Counted from the first letter of the stretch, positions 34,245 to 44,082 are shown. The stretch: DNA of 64,000 nucleotides from Pseudonocardia sp. ICBG1293 (GCF_020131355.1 NZ_JAHLEL010000049.1:26746-90745), one strand, 5' to 3'. The notes: a model not told the origin generated them from the letters alone. Numbers and translations are program-made.

Positions 34245-35864
34245 TCAGAGCAGCAGTGCCGCCACGAGGGTCGAGACCGCCAGCCCGGCCATGACGGGCA
34301 GGAAGCAGCGCCGGGCCAGCTCGATCACCGGTACCCGGGTCACCCCGGCGACGACGAGCAGCGACGACCACGCCACGAGCACGCCGCCACCGGCCCAGAC
34401 CGAGCCCATCTGCCCGACGGCGGCCAGCGTCGCCGGGTCCACCCCCACGCTGGGCCCGAGCGCCCCGGCGAGCGACCCGGTCAGCGGCAGACCGGAGAAG
34501 CCGGATCCCTCCAGACCGCACAGCAGACCGATGACGAGCACGCCGAAGCACATCACCACGGGGTTGCCGGGGATGAAGTGCTCGGCCGCGACGACGAGGT
34601 CGACCAGCAGGCCGGGGGCGTGCGTACCGTCCGGCAGGCCCAGGATCCGCCCGGCGAACTCGGCGTTGCCGAGGAAGAAGAACCCCGCGATCGGCAGCAC
34701 GACGCCCATCGCCCGGAAGGCGAACACCAGCCCGTCGGTGACGTGCTCGCCCACCGAGGTCAGCGCGGTCCGCGGCCCGTCGAGCGCGACACAGGCGACC
34801 ACGACGAGCACGGTCGCGAGCCCGCCGACCAGCGCCGCCGCCGACCCGCTCTGTACCTCGGGCACGACACCCGCCTGCCCGAGCACCAGGTAGACCATCA
34901 TCAGGGCGAACGCGGCGGGCACGAGGACGGCGAAGATGCGGGCCAGCCGCTGGGTCCGGGGGTCGTCGGGGGTGTCCTCGGCGGGGCCGCCGGGGGCGGG
35001 GCCGGGGGAACCGGACCCGCCGCCGTGACCCGGTGCGCCGGTACCGACCGGGGGCGGGGTGGGGCCGCCGCCGACCCCGACCGCCACGCGCTCCTCGACC
35101 TGTTCGACGACCAGGGGCTCGGCCGGGCCCCCGACGAGTCGCCGGCGCAGCCGCCGCAGCAGCCCGGTCGAGGGCCGGGGGACGGTGACCACCCCGGCCT
35201 CCCACTCCTCCAGCAGCGCGTCCGACGGCGTCCGCATCTGGCGGGCCAGCATCAGCCCCATGATCGTGAGCGCGGTACCACCGGTGACCAGCGACAACAG
35301 CAGCGCGACGTCGGCGACCCGCCCGGGGTCCGCACCGGCGGCCGTCGCCGACAGCCCCGGCGCGACCTGCATGACGTAGTCGCTGGACAGCGCCATGCCC
35401 TGCCCGGCCACCGCGATCGCCATCGCCGCCCCCATCGCCGGCAGCCCGGCGCGGATCGCCGCGGGCACCAGGATCGCCCCGATCAGCGGCACCGCGGGGG
35501 TGGGCCAGAAGAACAGGCTGATCACGAACGTCGCGACGATCAGCACCGTCCAGGCCGACCACCCGCCGCGCATGACCTTCTGGAACGGGACGACCATCCG
35601 CTGGTCGGCGTGCATGGCCCGCAGCGTCCCGAGCAGCGCCGTCACCATCGCGATGATCAGGAAGATGCTGAACAGCTCGGACGCGGCGGTGAGCGTGGCG
35701 TTGAACAGGGCCTGGACCGCGACGACGGGGTCGCCCGACATCGCCGCCGCCGTCGCGACCGTCGCCAGGAGCGCCGGGACGAGGACGTTCCGCCGGGCGA
35801 TCGTCGTGCCGAGGATCAGCACGATCCCGCCGAGGTAGACCCAGTGCGCAGCAGACAGGGCCAC
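34245..35864 (-). CDS. Multi-TM permease, ion-transporter-superfamily-like
   Basis: 539 residues from GTG 35864 (GGAGG upstream). Two hydrophobic halves of about five to seven segments each flank a cytoplasmic linker of roughly 100 residues rich in Gly and Pro (about 240-310). Conserved-looking pieces include FFWPTPAVPLIGAILVP, GNPVVMCFGVLVIGLLCGLEGSGFSG and GQMGSVWAGGGVLVAW, resembling carboxylate or gluconate-type permeases with re-entrant loops. I cannot name the substrate. It is not obviously part of the HDO operon, being separated by a terminator. Confidence 0.65.
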   Translation of the reverse strand: MALSAAHWVYLGGIVLILGTTIARRNVLVPALLATVATAAAMSGDPVVAVQALFNATLTAASELFSIFLIIAMVTALLGTLRAMHADQRMVVPFQKVMRGGWSAWTVLIVATFVISLFFWPTPAVPLIGAILVPAAIRAGLPAMGAAMAIAVAGQGMALSSDYVMQVAPGLSATAAGADPGRVADVALLLSLVTGGTALTIMGLMLARQMRTPSDALLEEWEAGVVTVPRPSTGLLRRLRRRLVGGPAEPLVVEQVEERVAVGVGGGPTPPPVGTGAPGHGGGSGSPGPAPGGPAEDTPDDPRTQRLARIFAVLVPAAFALMMVYLVLGQAGVVPEVQSGSAAALVGGLATVLVVVACVALDGPRTALTSVGEHVTDGLVFAFRAMGVVLPIAGFFFLGNAEFAGRILGLPDGTHAPGLLVDLVVAAEHFIPGNPVVMCFGVLVIGLLCGLEGSGFSGLPLTGSLAGALGPSVGVDPATLAAVGQMGSVWAGGGVLVAWSSLLVVAGVTRVPVIELARRCFLPVMAGLAVSTLVAALLL

Positions 35865-36080
35865 TGCGGCCTCCTTCCCGCCGGGATCCGGCGGTGATGT
35901 GTGTGGTGGTGTGACGGAACACACTCACACTCCGTCGCCACCCCGAGAAGGCCCACAGTGCACAGGCAGCGGGTTTCCGATTGTGCACCGTGCTGTTACG
36001 GCACCATGCCCACGTCAGAGCCGTCGTCCTGTGCACCTTCGCCCTAGGCGGCGGGTCACCGCGCGGGCAGCGTCGCGCGC

Positions 36081-37718
36081 ATGACCGTCCTCGCCCCCGC
36101 GTCCTTCCCCCGTTCCGCCCGGGTCCCCGCCCTCGGCGCCGACGGGATGGTGTCCTCCAGCCACCCGGCGATCAGCCGGGCCGGGGCCGAGGTGCTGGCC
36201 TCGGGCGGCAACGCCGTCGACGCCGCGCTCGCCATGGCGGCCGTGGCCTGGCTCGCCCTTCCGGGCCAGTGCGGCGTCGGCGGTGACGCGTTCGCCCTGG
36301 TCCGCGCCCCCGACGGCCGGGTGCGGGCGTTCTGCGGGAGCGGTTTCGGCCCGGACGGCGGCACCCCGGAGCACCACCACCGCGCGGGGTCGGGGCGGCT
36401 GCTGCCCCGGTACGGGGCGTCGTCGGTGACCGCGCCCGGCGCGGTCGCGGCGCTGGCGGCCCTGCACGCGCACGGCGCCTCCCGGCCGCTGACCGAGCTG
36501 TGGGAGCCCGCGGTCCGGACCGCGGCCCGCGGCCTGCCCTGCACCGCGCGGACCCGCGACGACATCGCCGGGCACCGGGACCGGCTCGCCGCCGACCCGG
36601 ACACCGCCGCGGCGTTCCTCCCGGGCGGCCGGGTGCCGCGGGTCGGGACCCGGCTGGTCCACCCGCGGCTGGCGGCCACGATCGCGACCCTGGCCCGGGA
36701 CCCGGCCGCGTTCTACACCGGGGCACTCGCCGACCGGGCGGTCGCGGACCTCGTCGCGGGCGGGGCGCCCTTCTCCGGCGAGGAGTGGGCGGAGACCGGC
36801 CGCGTCGCCGCCGAGGACGCGGTGGCCACCCGCTACGCCGGCCACGTCGTGCACCAGACCCCGCTGCCCACACCCGGCTGGATGGTGCTCGACCAGCTCG
36901 CCCTCTGCGCCGGGACGCTGTCCCCCGGCGGTCCGGCCGGTACCCCGCTCGGGGTCGACGCCGTGCACCGGCTGGCCGGGGCGGCCCGGATCGCCTTCGA
37001 CGACCGGTTCCGGCTCGCCGGGTCCGACCGGCCCGCGCCGGACCGCAGGCTCGACCCGGGGCTGCTGGACCGCGGCCGTCGTCTGCTCGGCACCGGCCCG
37101 CTGCCGGATCCGGCGGGGGTCCGCCCGGACGGGGACACCACCTCGATGGTCGCCGTCGACGGGGACGGGTGTGCGGTCGGCGTGATCGGGTCGCTGGCGT
37201 TCACGTTCGGCTCCGGGCGGGCCGTCCCCGGCACCGGCGTGGTGCTGAACAACCGGCTCGGCCGGGGCGCGTACGCGATACCCGGGCACCCCAACGAGGT
37301 GCGGCCGCGGCGTCGCCCGCTGCACACGCTCAACACCTGGATCGTCACCGACGACGCGGGCCGGTTGCGGCACGTCGGCAACACCCCCGGCGGCGACGGT
37401 CAGGTGCAGTGGAACACCCAGCTGCTGTCCCACCTGCTCGACCACGGCGCCGGGCCGCAGGACGCGGTGGACGCCCCGCGCTTCACCGTCTTCCCGGGCA
37501 GCGACGCCGGTGACCTGGGCTCGCCCGCCGAGCTGCGGTGCGAGGACCGGCTCGGCCCGGACGTGCTCGCCGGGCTCGCGGCCCGCGGGCACCGGGTCGT
37601 CACGGTCGGGGACCACGGTGCGGGCGGCAGCGCCCAGGTCGTGTCGGTGGACCCGGACACCGGGTGCCTCGCCGGGGGCAGCGACGCGCGCCAGGAGGGG
37701 GTGGCGCTCGGTGTCTGA
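36081..37718 (+). CDS. Gamma-glutamyltransferase-family Ntn hydrolase
   Basis: 545 residues. GGT landmarks: SSSHPAISRAGAEVLASGGNAVDAAL at the N-terminus, G-V-G-G-D in the small helix, and the autocatalytic site GDTTSMVAVDGDG with T353 as the expected N-terminal nucleophile after self-cleavage. No signal peptide, so it may be a cytoplasmic amidohydrolase of the GGT/acylase group rather than a glutathione-degrading enzyme. First gene of a GGT-RidA-MFS operon. Confidence 0.88.
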   Translation: MTVLAPASFPRSARVPALGADGMVSSSHPAISRAGAEVLASGGNAVDAALAMAAVAWLALPGQCGVGGDAFALVRAPDGRVRAFCGSGFGPDGGTPEHHHRAGSGRLLPRYGASSVTAPGAVAALAALHAHGASRPLTELWEPAVRTAARGLPCTARTRDDIAGHRDRLAADPDTAAAFLPGGRVPRVGTRLVHPRLAATIATLARDPAAFYTGALADRAVADLVAGGAPFSGEEWAETGRVAAEDAVATRYAGHVVHQTPLPTPGWMVLDQLALCAGTLSPGGPAGTPLGVDAVHRLAGAARIAFDDRFRLAGSDRPAPDRRLDPGLLDRGRRLLGTGPLPDPAGVRPDGDTTSMVAVDGDGCAVGVIGSLAFTFGSGRAVPGTGVVLNNRLGRGAYAIPGHPNEVRPRRRPLHTLNTWIVTDDAGRLRHVGNTPGGDGQVQWNTQLLSHLLDHGAGPQDAVDAPRFTVFPGSDAGDLGSPAELRCEDRLGPDVLAGLAARGHRVVTVGDHGAGGSAQVVSVDPDTGCLAGGSDARQEGVALGV

Positions 37719-38157
37719 GCCGACCGCTCCCCCGCCGCAGGGCCGCTACGTCGCGGCGGTGGTGCACGGCGACACCGTGCACAGCGCCGGGATGACACCC
37801 CGGCGCGCCGACGGGGTCCTGCTCGTCACCGGCCGGGTGGGCGCCGACGTCGGCGAGGACGAGGCCGCCGAGGCCGCCGGCGTCGCCGTCCGCCACGCGC
37901 TCGCCGCCTGTGCCGACGCCGCCGCCCGCGCGGGCCGGGAGCTGCGGCGCCCGGTCGCGCTGTCGGTGTGGGTCGCCTGCACCGCGGCGTTCACCGGGCA
38001 CTCCGCCGTGGCCGACGGCGCGTCGGGGGTGCTGGCCGACCGCTTCGGTCCCGGCGGGCTCCCCGCCCGCGCCGCGGTCGGGGTGTGCTCGCTGCCCGGG
38101 GGCGCCCCGGTGGAGGTGACGCTCGTCGTCGGCCTCGACCCGGTCCGGTCGCGGTGA
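37711..38157 (+). CDS. RidA/YjgF-family protein
   Basis: 148 residues from GTG 37711, overlapping the GGT stop by 8 bp. The trimeric YjgF fold is suggested by VVHGDTVHSAGMTP, TGRVGADVGEDEAAEAAGVAVRHAL and the C-terminal VGVCSLPGGAPVEVTLVVGL. The usual C-terminal Arg that binds imine acids is not clearly placed (V-C-S-L), so it may belong to a divergent Rid subgroup. Confidence 0.8.
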   Translation: MSEPTAPPPQGRYVAAVVHGDTVHSAGMTPRRADGVLLVTGRVGADVGEDEAAEAAGVAVRHALAACADAAARAGRELRRPVALSVWVACTAAFTGHSAVADGASGVLADRFGPGGLPARAAVGVCSLPGGAPVEVTLVVGLDPVRSR

Positions 38158-39491
38158 CCGGGCCTGCCAGGTCGGCGACGGTGTTCCTCGTCGTCGGCAC
38201 GTTCGCCAGCACGATCGCCAACACGCTGGTGACGGTGCCGCTGGACCGGATCGTGACCGACCTGGGCGCCCCGCTCGGCGCGGGCAGCCTGGTCGTCGTC
38301 GCGTTCAACCTCACCTGCGCGGCGATGCTGCCCCTGGCCGGCTGGCTCGGGGACCGGGTCGGGCGGCGTCGGCTGTTCCTGGTGTCCATGGTGGGGGTGG
38401 CCGTCGGTGCGGCAGGCGCCGCCCTGGCCCCCGGGCTGGCGGCCCTGGTCGGGTTCCGCGCGGTCCAGGGGCTCTCCGGTGCGCTGGTGCTGCCGACCGT
38501 GCTCGCACTGCTCACGGCGACCGCGGAGCCCGAGCAGCGGGCCCGTGCGGTCTCGTGGTGGGCGGCCGCGAACGGCGCCGGCCAGGCGGCCGGGCCGTCG
38601 GTGGGCGGGGTCCTGGCGGACGCCACGGGGTGGCGCAGCGTGTTCGTGGTGATCGTCCCGTTCGCGCTGGTGGCGTTCGTGGGCGCGGCCCGGCGGCTGG
38701 GCCCGGACGACCCGCGACCGGTCCGGCTCGACGTTCCCGGTGCCGTGGCACTGACCCTCGCGACGCTCGGTCTGCTCGGCGGCGCCGCGACGGCGGCCGC
38801 CGTGGGTCCGTACACGCCCGCGGCGTGGGCGTCGGTGGCCGTCGGGGTGTCGGCGCTGCTGGTCTTCGTCGTGGTGGAGCGGCGGGTGGCGCAGCCCTTC
38901 GTCCCGCTCCCGCTGCTGCGCGAGGCCCGGTTCGCCCGCTCCGCGGTCGCCGCGCTGGCGCAGATGCTGTGCTTGACGGCGACGCTGCTGGTGGTCCCGC
39001 TGCACCTGCTGGCCACCCGCGGGATGTCCACCCGGGACGCGGGGTTGCTCGTCGTGGCGGTGCCCGCGGTGATGACGGTACTGGCGCCCGTGGTCGGGCG
39101 GCTGACCGCGACCTGGCGGCCCCGGCTCGCCCTGCGCTGCGGGCTGTCGGTGCTCGTGGTCGCGGAGGTCGCCCTGGCGGGAGCGGTCGGTGCGGGCGCG
39201 GGCGCGGTCGTGCTGGCGATGGTGTGCGGGTCGGTCGGCCTGGGCATGGCCCTGACCCAGACCCCCGCGGCGGCGGGCGCGGCCCGCTCGGCCCGCGAGG
39301 CGGACTCCGGGGCCGGGCTGGGGGTGTTCAACGCGCTGCGGTTCGTCGGTGCGGCGCTGGGGGGTGTGGTGGTCGCGCTGGCCGTCGGGGACGGTCCGGC
39401 GGACCGTGCGGCCACCGTCGTCGTGATGCTGACCTGTGCGGCGTGCGCGCTGGTGGCCCTGGGCGCCTCGTTCGCCGGGCGCGTGCGCTGA
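38154..39491 (+). CDS. MFS transporter (DHA2-like)
   Basis: 445 residues, GTG 38154 overlapping the RidA-like stop by 4 bp. About 12-14 hydrophobic segments; the loop 2-3 motif A is GWLGDRVGRRRLFL, and motif C-like GANGAGQAAGPSVGG variant (AANGAGQAAGPSVGG) lies in TM5. Probably exports or imports the substrate or product of the GGT/RidA pair. Confidence 0.88.
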   Translation: MTGPARSATVFLVVGTFASTIANTLVTVPLDRIVTDLGAPLGAGSLVVVAFNLTCAAMLPLAGWLGDRVGRRRLFLVSMVGVAVGAAGAALAPGLAALVGFRAVQGLSGALVLPTVLALLTATAEPEQRARAVSWWAAANGAGQAAGPSVGGVLADATGWRSVFVVIVPFALVAFVGAARRLGPDDPRPVRLDVPGAVALTLATLGLLGGAATAAAVGPYTPAAWASVAVGVSALLVFVVVERRVAQPFVPLPLLREARFARSAVAALAQMLCLTATLLVVPLHLLATRGMSTRDAGLLVVAVPAVMTVLAPVVGRLTATWRPRLALRCGLSVLVVAEVALAGAVGAGAGAVVLAMVCGSVGLGMALTQTPAAAGAARSAREADSGAGLGVFNALRFVGAALGGVVVALAVGDGPADRAATVVVMLTCAACALVALGASFAGRVR

Positions 39492-39497
39492 ACGCGG

Positions 39498-39533
39498 ACC
39501 GGCCCCCGCCGCGCGGACGCGACGGGGGCCGGT
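39498..39533. terminator. Bidirectional hairpin between MFS and GlcG genes
   Basis: 11-bp perfect stem ACCGGCCCCCG / CGGGGGCCGGT with a 14-nt loop, between convergent genes ending at 39491 and 39547. Confidence 0.8.
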
Positions 39534-39546
39534 GGCCGGGCGGTGG

Positions 39547-39996
39547 TCAGGCCGGGACGGTCGCCACCAGCTCGGCGAAGGCCGCGAGCACCGCGGCGCC
39601 GACCGCCTTGTCCTGCTCCCCGTTCCCGCCGCTGATCCCGACGGCGCCGACCACCTGGCCGTCGTGGACCAGCGGGAAGCCGCCGACGAAGACGGTGAAG
39701 CGACCGGGGTGCATGTGCTGGATGCCGAAGGCCTCGTTGCCCGGCAGGGCCGGGCCGTCCGGTGCCTCGTTGAACAGGTGGGTGGCCCGCTGGTGCCCGG
39801 CCGCGGTGAACGCCTTGGCGATGGCGATCTCCACCCCGGTGAGACGGGCGCCGGTCATCCGGTGCAGGGCGATCGGGTGGGCGCCGTCGTCGGCGATGCA
39901 GATGGTCTGGCGGACGCCGATGCGCCCGGCCTCGGTCTCGGCCGCACGCAGCAGGACCAGGGCGTCGTCGAGGGACAGGCGGTGGACGGTGTGCAC
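39547..39996 (-). CDS. GlcG/HbpS-family (DUF336) protein
   Basis: 149 residues. Family features: ALVLLRAAETEAGRIGVRQTICIADDGAHPIALHRM, then AIAKAFTAAGH, FGIQHMHPGRFTVFVGGFPL and GAVGISGGNGEQD. GlcG/HbpS proteins bind small ligands or haem and often accompany aldehyde or propanediol enzymes. 28 bp downstream of the ALDH gene, same operon. Confidence 0.88.
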   Translation of the reverse strand: MHTVHRLSLDDALVLLRAAETEAGRIGVRQTICIADDGAHPIALHRMTGARLTGVEIAIAKAFTAAGHQRATHLFNEAPDGPALPGNEAFGIQHMHPGRFTVFVGGFPLVHDGQVVGAVGISGGNGEQDKAVGAAVLAAFAELVATVPA

Positions 39997-40024
39997 GGTG
40001 TGCCTCCGGGGTGGGTGGTCGCGG

Positions 40025-41452
40025 TCAGGGGGTGAGGTAGACGGACCGGACGTCGGTCATGAAGTCGAGGGCCTGCCGCCCGCCCTCGGGGAAGGCCCCG
40101 CCCGACGACGCGCGGTGCCCGCCGAAGGGCGGGGTGACGCCGTTCCCGGTCGTCGGTCCGTTGATCTTGATGACGCCGCACGGGACGTCGGCGGCGAAGC
40201 GGTGGGCGGCGGCGAGGTCGCGCGTGTGGACCGACGCGGCCAGGGCGTGCGTCGACGCACCGAGGACCCCGAGCGCCTCGTCGAGGTCGGCGACCGGCAG
40301 CACCGTGGCGAACGGTCCGAAGACCTCCTCGGTGAGCAGCTCGTGCCCGGCTGGGACGTCGGTGAACAGCGTGGGCGGCACCCAGTACCCGTCCGGGTCG
40401 CGGTCCTCGACGTCCCACGCCGTGGCGACGACCCGGGCGCCCGCCGCGACGGCGCTCGCCCGCAGCGCGGTGAGCCGGTGGAGCTGGGCCGCGGTGGCGA
40501 CCGGGCCGGTCGTGGTCGCCGGGTGGTCGCCGGGGCCGACCCGCAGGGCCCGGACCCGCTCGGCGAGCAGCGCCATGAACCGGGCGGCGACCGGGGTCGC
40601 GACGAGGATCCGGTCGGTCGAGGTGCACGCCTGCCCGGTGAGCCCGAACGCGCCGGTCGCGATGTCCGCGGCGGCCCGCTCGAGGTCGGCGTCGGCGCAC
40701 ACGACGGCGCAGTTGCGGCCACCGAGCTCCAGCTGGAGCCGGGCCTGGCCGTGCGCGCGGTCGCGGATCAGCGCACCGACGCGGTCGGACCCGGTGAAGC
40801 TGACCGCACGCACCCGCAGGTCGCCGAGCAGCACGTCCATCGCGGCCGGGTCGTGACCGTGCAGGACCGGCATCGCCTCGCGCGGCAGCCCGGCGTCGTG
40901 GGCGGCGGCGGCGAGCGCGTCGCCGACCCCGGCGGTGACCGGCGAGGGCTTGAACAGCACGGTGTTGCCTGCGGCCAGGGCCGGGGCGATCTTGCGGGCG
41001 GCCAGCGACAGCGGGAAGTTCCACGGCGTCACCGCCGCGACCACGCCCAGCGGGCCGCGCACCGTGTACGCGGTCGTGCCCGGCGTCTCGGACGGGAACG
41101 TCGTGCCCTCGACGTGGAAGGCCAGCTGCGCGGCCAGCCGGAACTGCTCGGCCGCCTTGCCGACCTCACCGCGGGCGGCGCCGAGCGGCTTGCCCTCCTC
41201 GGCGGTGACCAGGGCGGCGAGCTCGTCACGGGACCGTTCCAGGGTGTCGGCGACGGCGGTGAGCACGCCCGCCCGGTGGGCCGGGGTGGTGGCGGGCCAG
41301 CCGCTGTCCACGGCCCGGTCGAGCGCGGCACGGACGTCGTCCGGGGTCGAGGGCGAGTAGTGGCTCACGGTGCGGCCGGGGCGCGCCGGATCGACGGTCC
41401 GGGCCTGCGCCCCGGACGCATCCGGGGCGGGGCGGGTCGGTGCGGGGTGCAC
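40025..41452 (-). CDS. NAD(P)-dependent aldehyde dehydrogenase
   Basis: 475 residues. Catalytic residues: N145 (PWNFP), K168 (FKPS), general base E242 (QLELGG) and nucleophile C276 (GQACTS). Close in style to 2,5-dioxovalerate (alpha-ketoglutaric semialdehyde) dehydrogenases. Substrate is an inference. Divergent from the PucR regulator gene (111-bp gap), which probably controls it. Confidence 0.9.
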   Translation of the reverse strand: MHPAPTRPAPDASGAQARTVDPARPGRTVSHYSPSTPDDVRAALDRAVDSGWPATTPAHRAGVLTAVADTLERSRDELAALVTAEEGKPLGAARGEVGKAAEQFRLAAQLAFHVEGTTFPSETPGTTAYTVRGPLGVVAAVTPWNFPLSLAARKIAPALAAGNTVLFKPSPVTAGVGDALAAAAHDAGLPREAMPVLHGHDPAAMDVLLGDLRVRAVSFTGSDRVGALIRDRAHGQARLQLELGGRNCAVVCADADLERAAADIATGAFGLTGQACTSTDRILVATPVAARFMALLAERVRALRVGPGDHPATTTGPVATAAQLHRLTALRASAVAAGARVVATAWDVEDRDPDGYWVPPTLFTDVPAGHELLTEEVFGPFATVLPVADLDEALGVLGASTHALAASVHTRDLAAAHRFAADVPCGVIKINGPTTGNGVTPPFGGHRASSGGAFPEGGRQALDFMTDVRSVYLTP

Positions 41453-41563
41453 GAAGAACCTCCGGCGGATTGTGGAGAGTGACGGCTACCGGCGATTCTG
41501 GGGCGGGGCCAGCATGACCGGCACTGGACGAAGTGCAGCCGCCCACCGATCGGATATAGGCAG

Positions 41564-43321
41564 ATGGCACAGAGCGCGAGACACCCCGGCCGGCAGGACG
41601 TCCCGCCCGCCCGGGCCGAGGACGCCGAGACCGTCACCGTCACCGACCTGCTCGCGGAGCCGCAGCTGCGCAACACGCTGGTGGCGGGCCGGGACGGGAC
41701 GTCCGCGGTCGCCCGGTGGTGCGGGCCGCTGTCGGAGCTGGCGGACGCCGCCGACCCCACCGAGGCGGGCCTGGTGGTGCACGCCGCGGTGGCCCGGCTG
41801 CGCGGGCCCGGCGGCGCGGACGTCGTCCGCGAGGTGGTCGGCGCGGGTGCGGTCGCCCTGCTGGTGCGCCTCGACCCGGTCGACGCCGCCCCGCCCGACG
41901 CGCTCGCCCGCCTGCTCCCCGAGGCCAGGGCCGCCGCCGACGGGCTCCGGCTGCCGCTCGCACTGCTCCCGCCCGGTGCGGACTTCCGGGCGGTGAGCAG
42001 GCTCGTGGCGACCAAGGTGCTGGCCCAGTCCACGCACGTCCTGGAGTACAGCGACCGGGTGCACCGCTCGCTCGGGGAGATCCTGGCCCGGGGCACCGGG
42101 ATCCCCGCCCTCGCCCACGGCATGTCCCGGATGGCGGGGGTGCCGGCGCTCGTCGTCGACCTCGACGGGACCGTCCTCGCCCACGAGTCCGCCGTCGGGC
42201 GCGCCACGCGGGCACCGGAGCAGGTCGTGCAGGTGCTGCACCGCTACTCCGAGACGGTGGCCGCCGCCGGCGGGCACCAGCACGCGGTGTCGCTCGCGCC
42301 CGTCGGCACCCCCGCGGGCGCGGTCGTGCCGCTGGTCGCCCCGGTCGCGATCGGTGGTGAGCCGTGCGGGCTGGTCGCCGTCCTGGAACCCGTCGACGCC
42401 GGCGGCCACGACCGCGCGCAGCGCCGCGTGGTGGTCCAGGAGGGCGCCGTGCTGGTCGGCGCCGAGATGCTCCGGATCCGGTCGATGACCGAGGCGGAGG
42501 AGCGGACCCGCGGCGACTTCGTCGTGGACCTGGTCCACGGCCGGTTCGCCGACGGCCAGCAGCTGCTCGCCCGGGCCCGGCACCACGGCTTCGTCCCCGA
42601 CGAGCGGTACGTGGTCCTCGTCGTCGAGCCCGATCCCCCGGTCTCCGACGACGCCCGGACCGTGCGCCGGTTCCAGGCCGCGGCCCGGGCGGCCGAGCGG
42701 ATCGAGCACCGCGGCACCGCTCCCGTGCTCGCCGCCCAGCTCGGCGGCAACCTCGTCGTCGTCGCGCCGGTCGGCACCGGCCCCGACGGGAACGAGCCGC
42801 GGGCGCTGGCGGGCGCGGTCGCCTCGGCGGTGCAGGCCAGGCTCTCGGGCACCGCGCGGGTGGCGTTCGGCTCCCCGGGATCCGGGGCGACCGGCACCGC
42901 GCAGAGCTACCGCGAGGCGCGCACCGCGCTCTCGCTGGCCCGGCGGGTCGACGCCGCCCCGGTGGTCGGCTACGAGGACCTGCGGATCTTCGTGGCCCTG
43001 CGCGAGGTGGCCGACTCCGAGAACGGGCGGCGGTTCGCCCGGGAGGTGCTCGCCCCGCTGCGCCGCGCGGACGGGCACAACCGCAGCCTGGAGAGCGTGG
43101 TGCTCGCCTACATCGCCGAGTCCGGGAACCTGAACGCGGCCGCCCGGCGGCTGGGCCTGCACCGCAACACCACGCTCTACAAGCTCGACCGGGTCTCGCG
43201 GGCGATCGGGATGGACATCCGGTCCTCCGACACCCAGTTCATGGTGTGGCTGGCCCACCACGTGGACACGCTCGCGAGCGTCAACGAGGGTCTCGACGCC
43301 GAGCTCGTCCCGCCTCCGTGA
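41564..43321 (+). CDS. PucR/CdaR-family transcriptional regulator
   Basis: 585 residues. An N-terminal PucR sensor-like region (VTVTDLLAEPQLRNTLVAGRDG), a GGDEF-like middle domain, and the C-terminal PucR HTH (about 520-572: LESVVLAYIAESGNLNAAARRLGLHRNTTLYKLDRVSRAIG). PucR proteins activate purine or other catabolic genes in response to metabolites. Divergent from the ALDH-GlcG operon. Confidence 0.88.
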   Translation: MAQSARHPGRQDVPPARAEDAETVTVTDLLAEPQLRNTLVAGRDGTSAVARWCGPLSELADAADPTEAGLVVHAAVARLRGPGGADVVREVVGAGAVALLVRLDPVDAAPPDALARLLPEARAAADGLRLPLALLPPGADFRAVSRLVATKVLAQSTHVLEYSDRVHRSLGEILARGTGIPALAHGMSRMAGVPALVVDLDGTVLAHESAVGRATRAPEQVVQVLHRYSETVAAAGGHQHAVSLAPVGTPAGAVVPLVAPVAIGGEPCGLVAVLEPVDAGGHDRAQRRVVVQEGAVLVGAEMLRIRSMTEAEERTRGDFVVDLVHGRFADGQQLLARARHHGFVPDERYVVLVVEPDPPVSDDARTVRRFQAAARAAERIEHRGTAPVLAAQLGGNLVVVAPVGTGPDGNEPRALAGAVASAVQARLSGTARVAFGSPGSGATGTAQSYREARTALSLARRVDAAPVVGYEDLRIFVALREVADSENGRRFAREVLAPLRRADGHNRSLESVVLAYIAESGNLNAAARRLGLHRNTTLYKLDRVSRAIGMDIRSSDTQFMVWLAHHVDTLASVNEGLDAELVPPP

Positions 43322-43332
43322 ACACCGTCGCC

Positions 43333-44043
43333 CTAGCCCCGCCGGAACAGCACGGCCACCCGGCGCAGGACGTCGAGCTGGGCCGGGTTGTAGAGCTCCC
43401 GCGAGACCTGCTCCACGGTCCGGTGGAAGCGCCGGGGATCCGACGAGCCCAGGGTGAAGGCGCCGGGGTGGTCCGCACGCAGCGTCCTCAGGCGCGCGGT
43501 CATCCGCACGGCGAGATCCTGCCGGGCGGCGTCCCCCGCCTCGGCGTCGAGGTGCTCGAAGTCGTCGTCGACGTCGCTGCGGGAGTCGGAGGCCAGCAGG
43601 TCCGCGTAGGCCCTGCGCTCGTCGCGGTCGAGCAGCCGTCCCAGGACCGACGTCAGGCGCCGGTCGGCGTCGGACATCGGCACGGCCGTGGTCCCGGCGA
43701 ACTCCGGCGGCAGGTCCGTGGCGAGCTGCTCGCTCAGCATCGTGGCGATCTCGGCGCGTGCGCCGGCCAACCGGTCCATCTGCTCCACGAGCTCGGCGTC
43801 CAGCGCCCGTAGCGCCTCCACCGGATGCTCGTCGTCGCCGAGCTGCGCGACGGTGTGCAGACCGACCCCGAGCTGGGCGAGCCGGGTGATCCGCAGCAGC
43901 CGGACCAGGTGGGTCACGCCGTACTGCTTGTAGCCGTTGCTCCGCCGCTCCGGCTCGGGGAGCAGCCCGATCTGGTGGTAGTGACGGACCGTGCGTGCCG
44001 TCGTGCCCGCCAGCTCCGCGAGCTCCCTGGTGCTCCAGGCCAT
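43333..44043 (-). CDS. MerR-family regulator, paralogue of the 29.3 kb gene
   Basis: 236 residues from ATG 44043. Winged HTH WSTRELAELAGTTARTVRHYHQIGLLPEPERRSNGYKQYG is nearly the same as in the protein at 29261-29995; both also share PMSDADR and the end (S/R)ELYNPAQLDVL. It is divergent from the CPBP protease gene with a MerR-style operator in between. Confidence 0.88.
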   Translation of the reverse strand: MAWSTRELAELAGTTARTVRHYHQIGLLPEPERRSNGYKQYGVTHLVRLLRITRLAQLGVGLHTVAQLGDDEHPVEALRALDAELVEQMDRLAGARAEIATMLSEQLATDLPPEFAGTTAVPMSDADRRLTSVLGRLLDRDERRAYADLLASDSRSDVDDDFEHLDAEAGDAARQDLAVRMTARLRTLRADHPGAFTLGSSDPRRFHRTVEQVSRELYNPAQLDVLRRVAVLFRRG

Positions 44044-44061
44044 CTGCACCCCTGCCGGGTC

Positions 44062-44082
44062 TTGAGTGTGACGTCGCGTCAA
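44062..44082. promoter_or_regulatory. Probable MerR-type operator
   Basis: The palindrome TGACG-TCG-CGTCA (44069-44081) begins 25 bp upstream of the MerR start, preceded by TTGA at 44062-44065 and followed by A. Layout (a -35-like TTGA overlapping a dyad) resembles actinobacterial MerR sites acting on the divergent gene. Confidence 0.6.

Noticed and set aside
35959..35988. Two GTGCAC palindromes 24 bp apart before the GGT gene as an operator
   Set aside because: Six-base palindromes occur often in GC-rich DNA and no regulator gene is adjacent; too weak to annotate.
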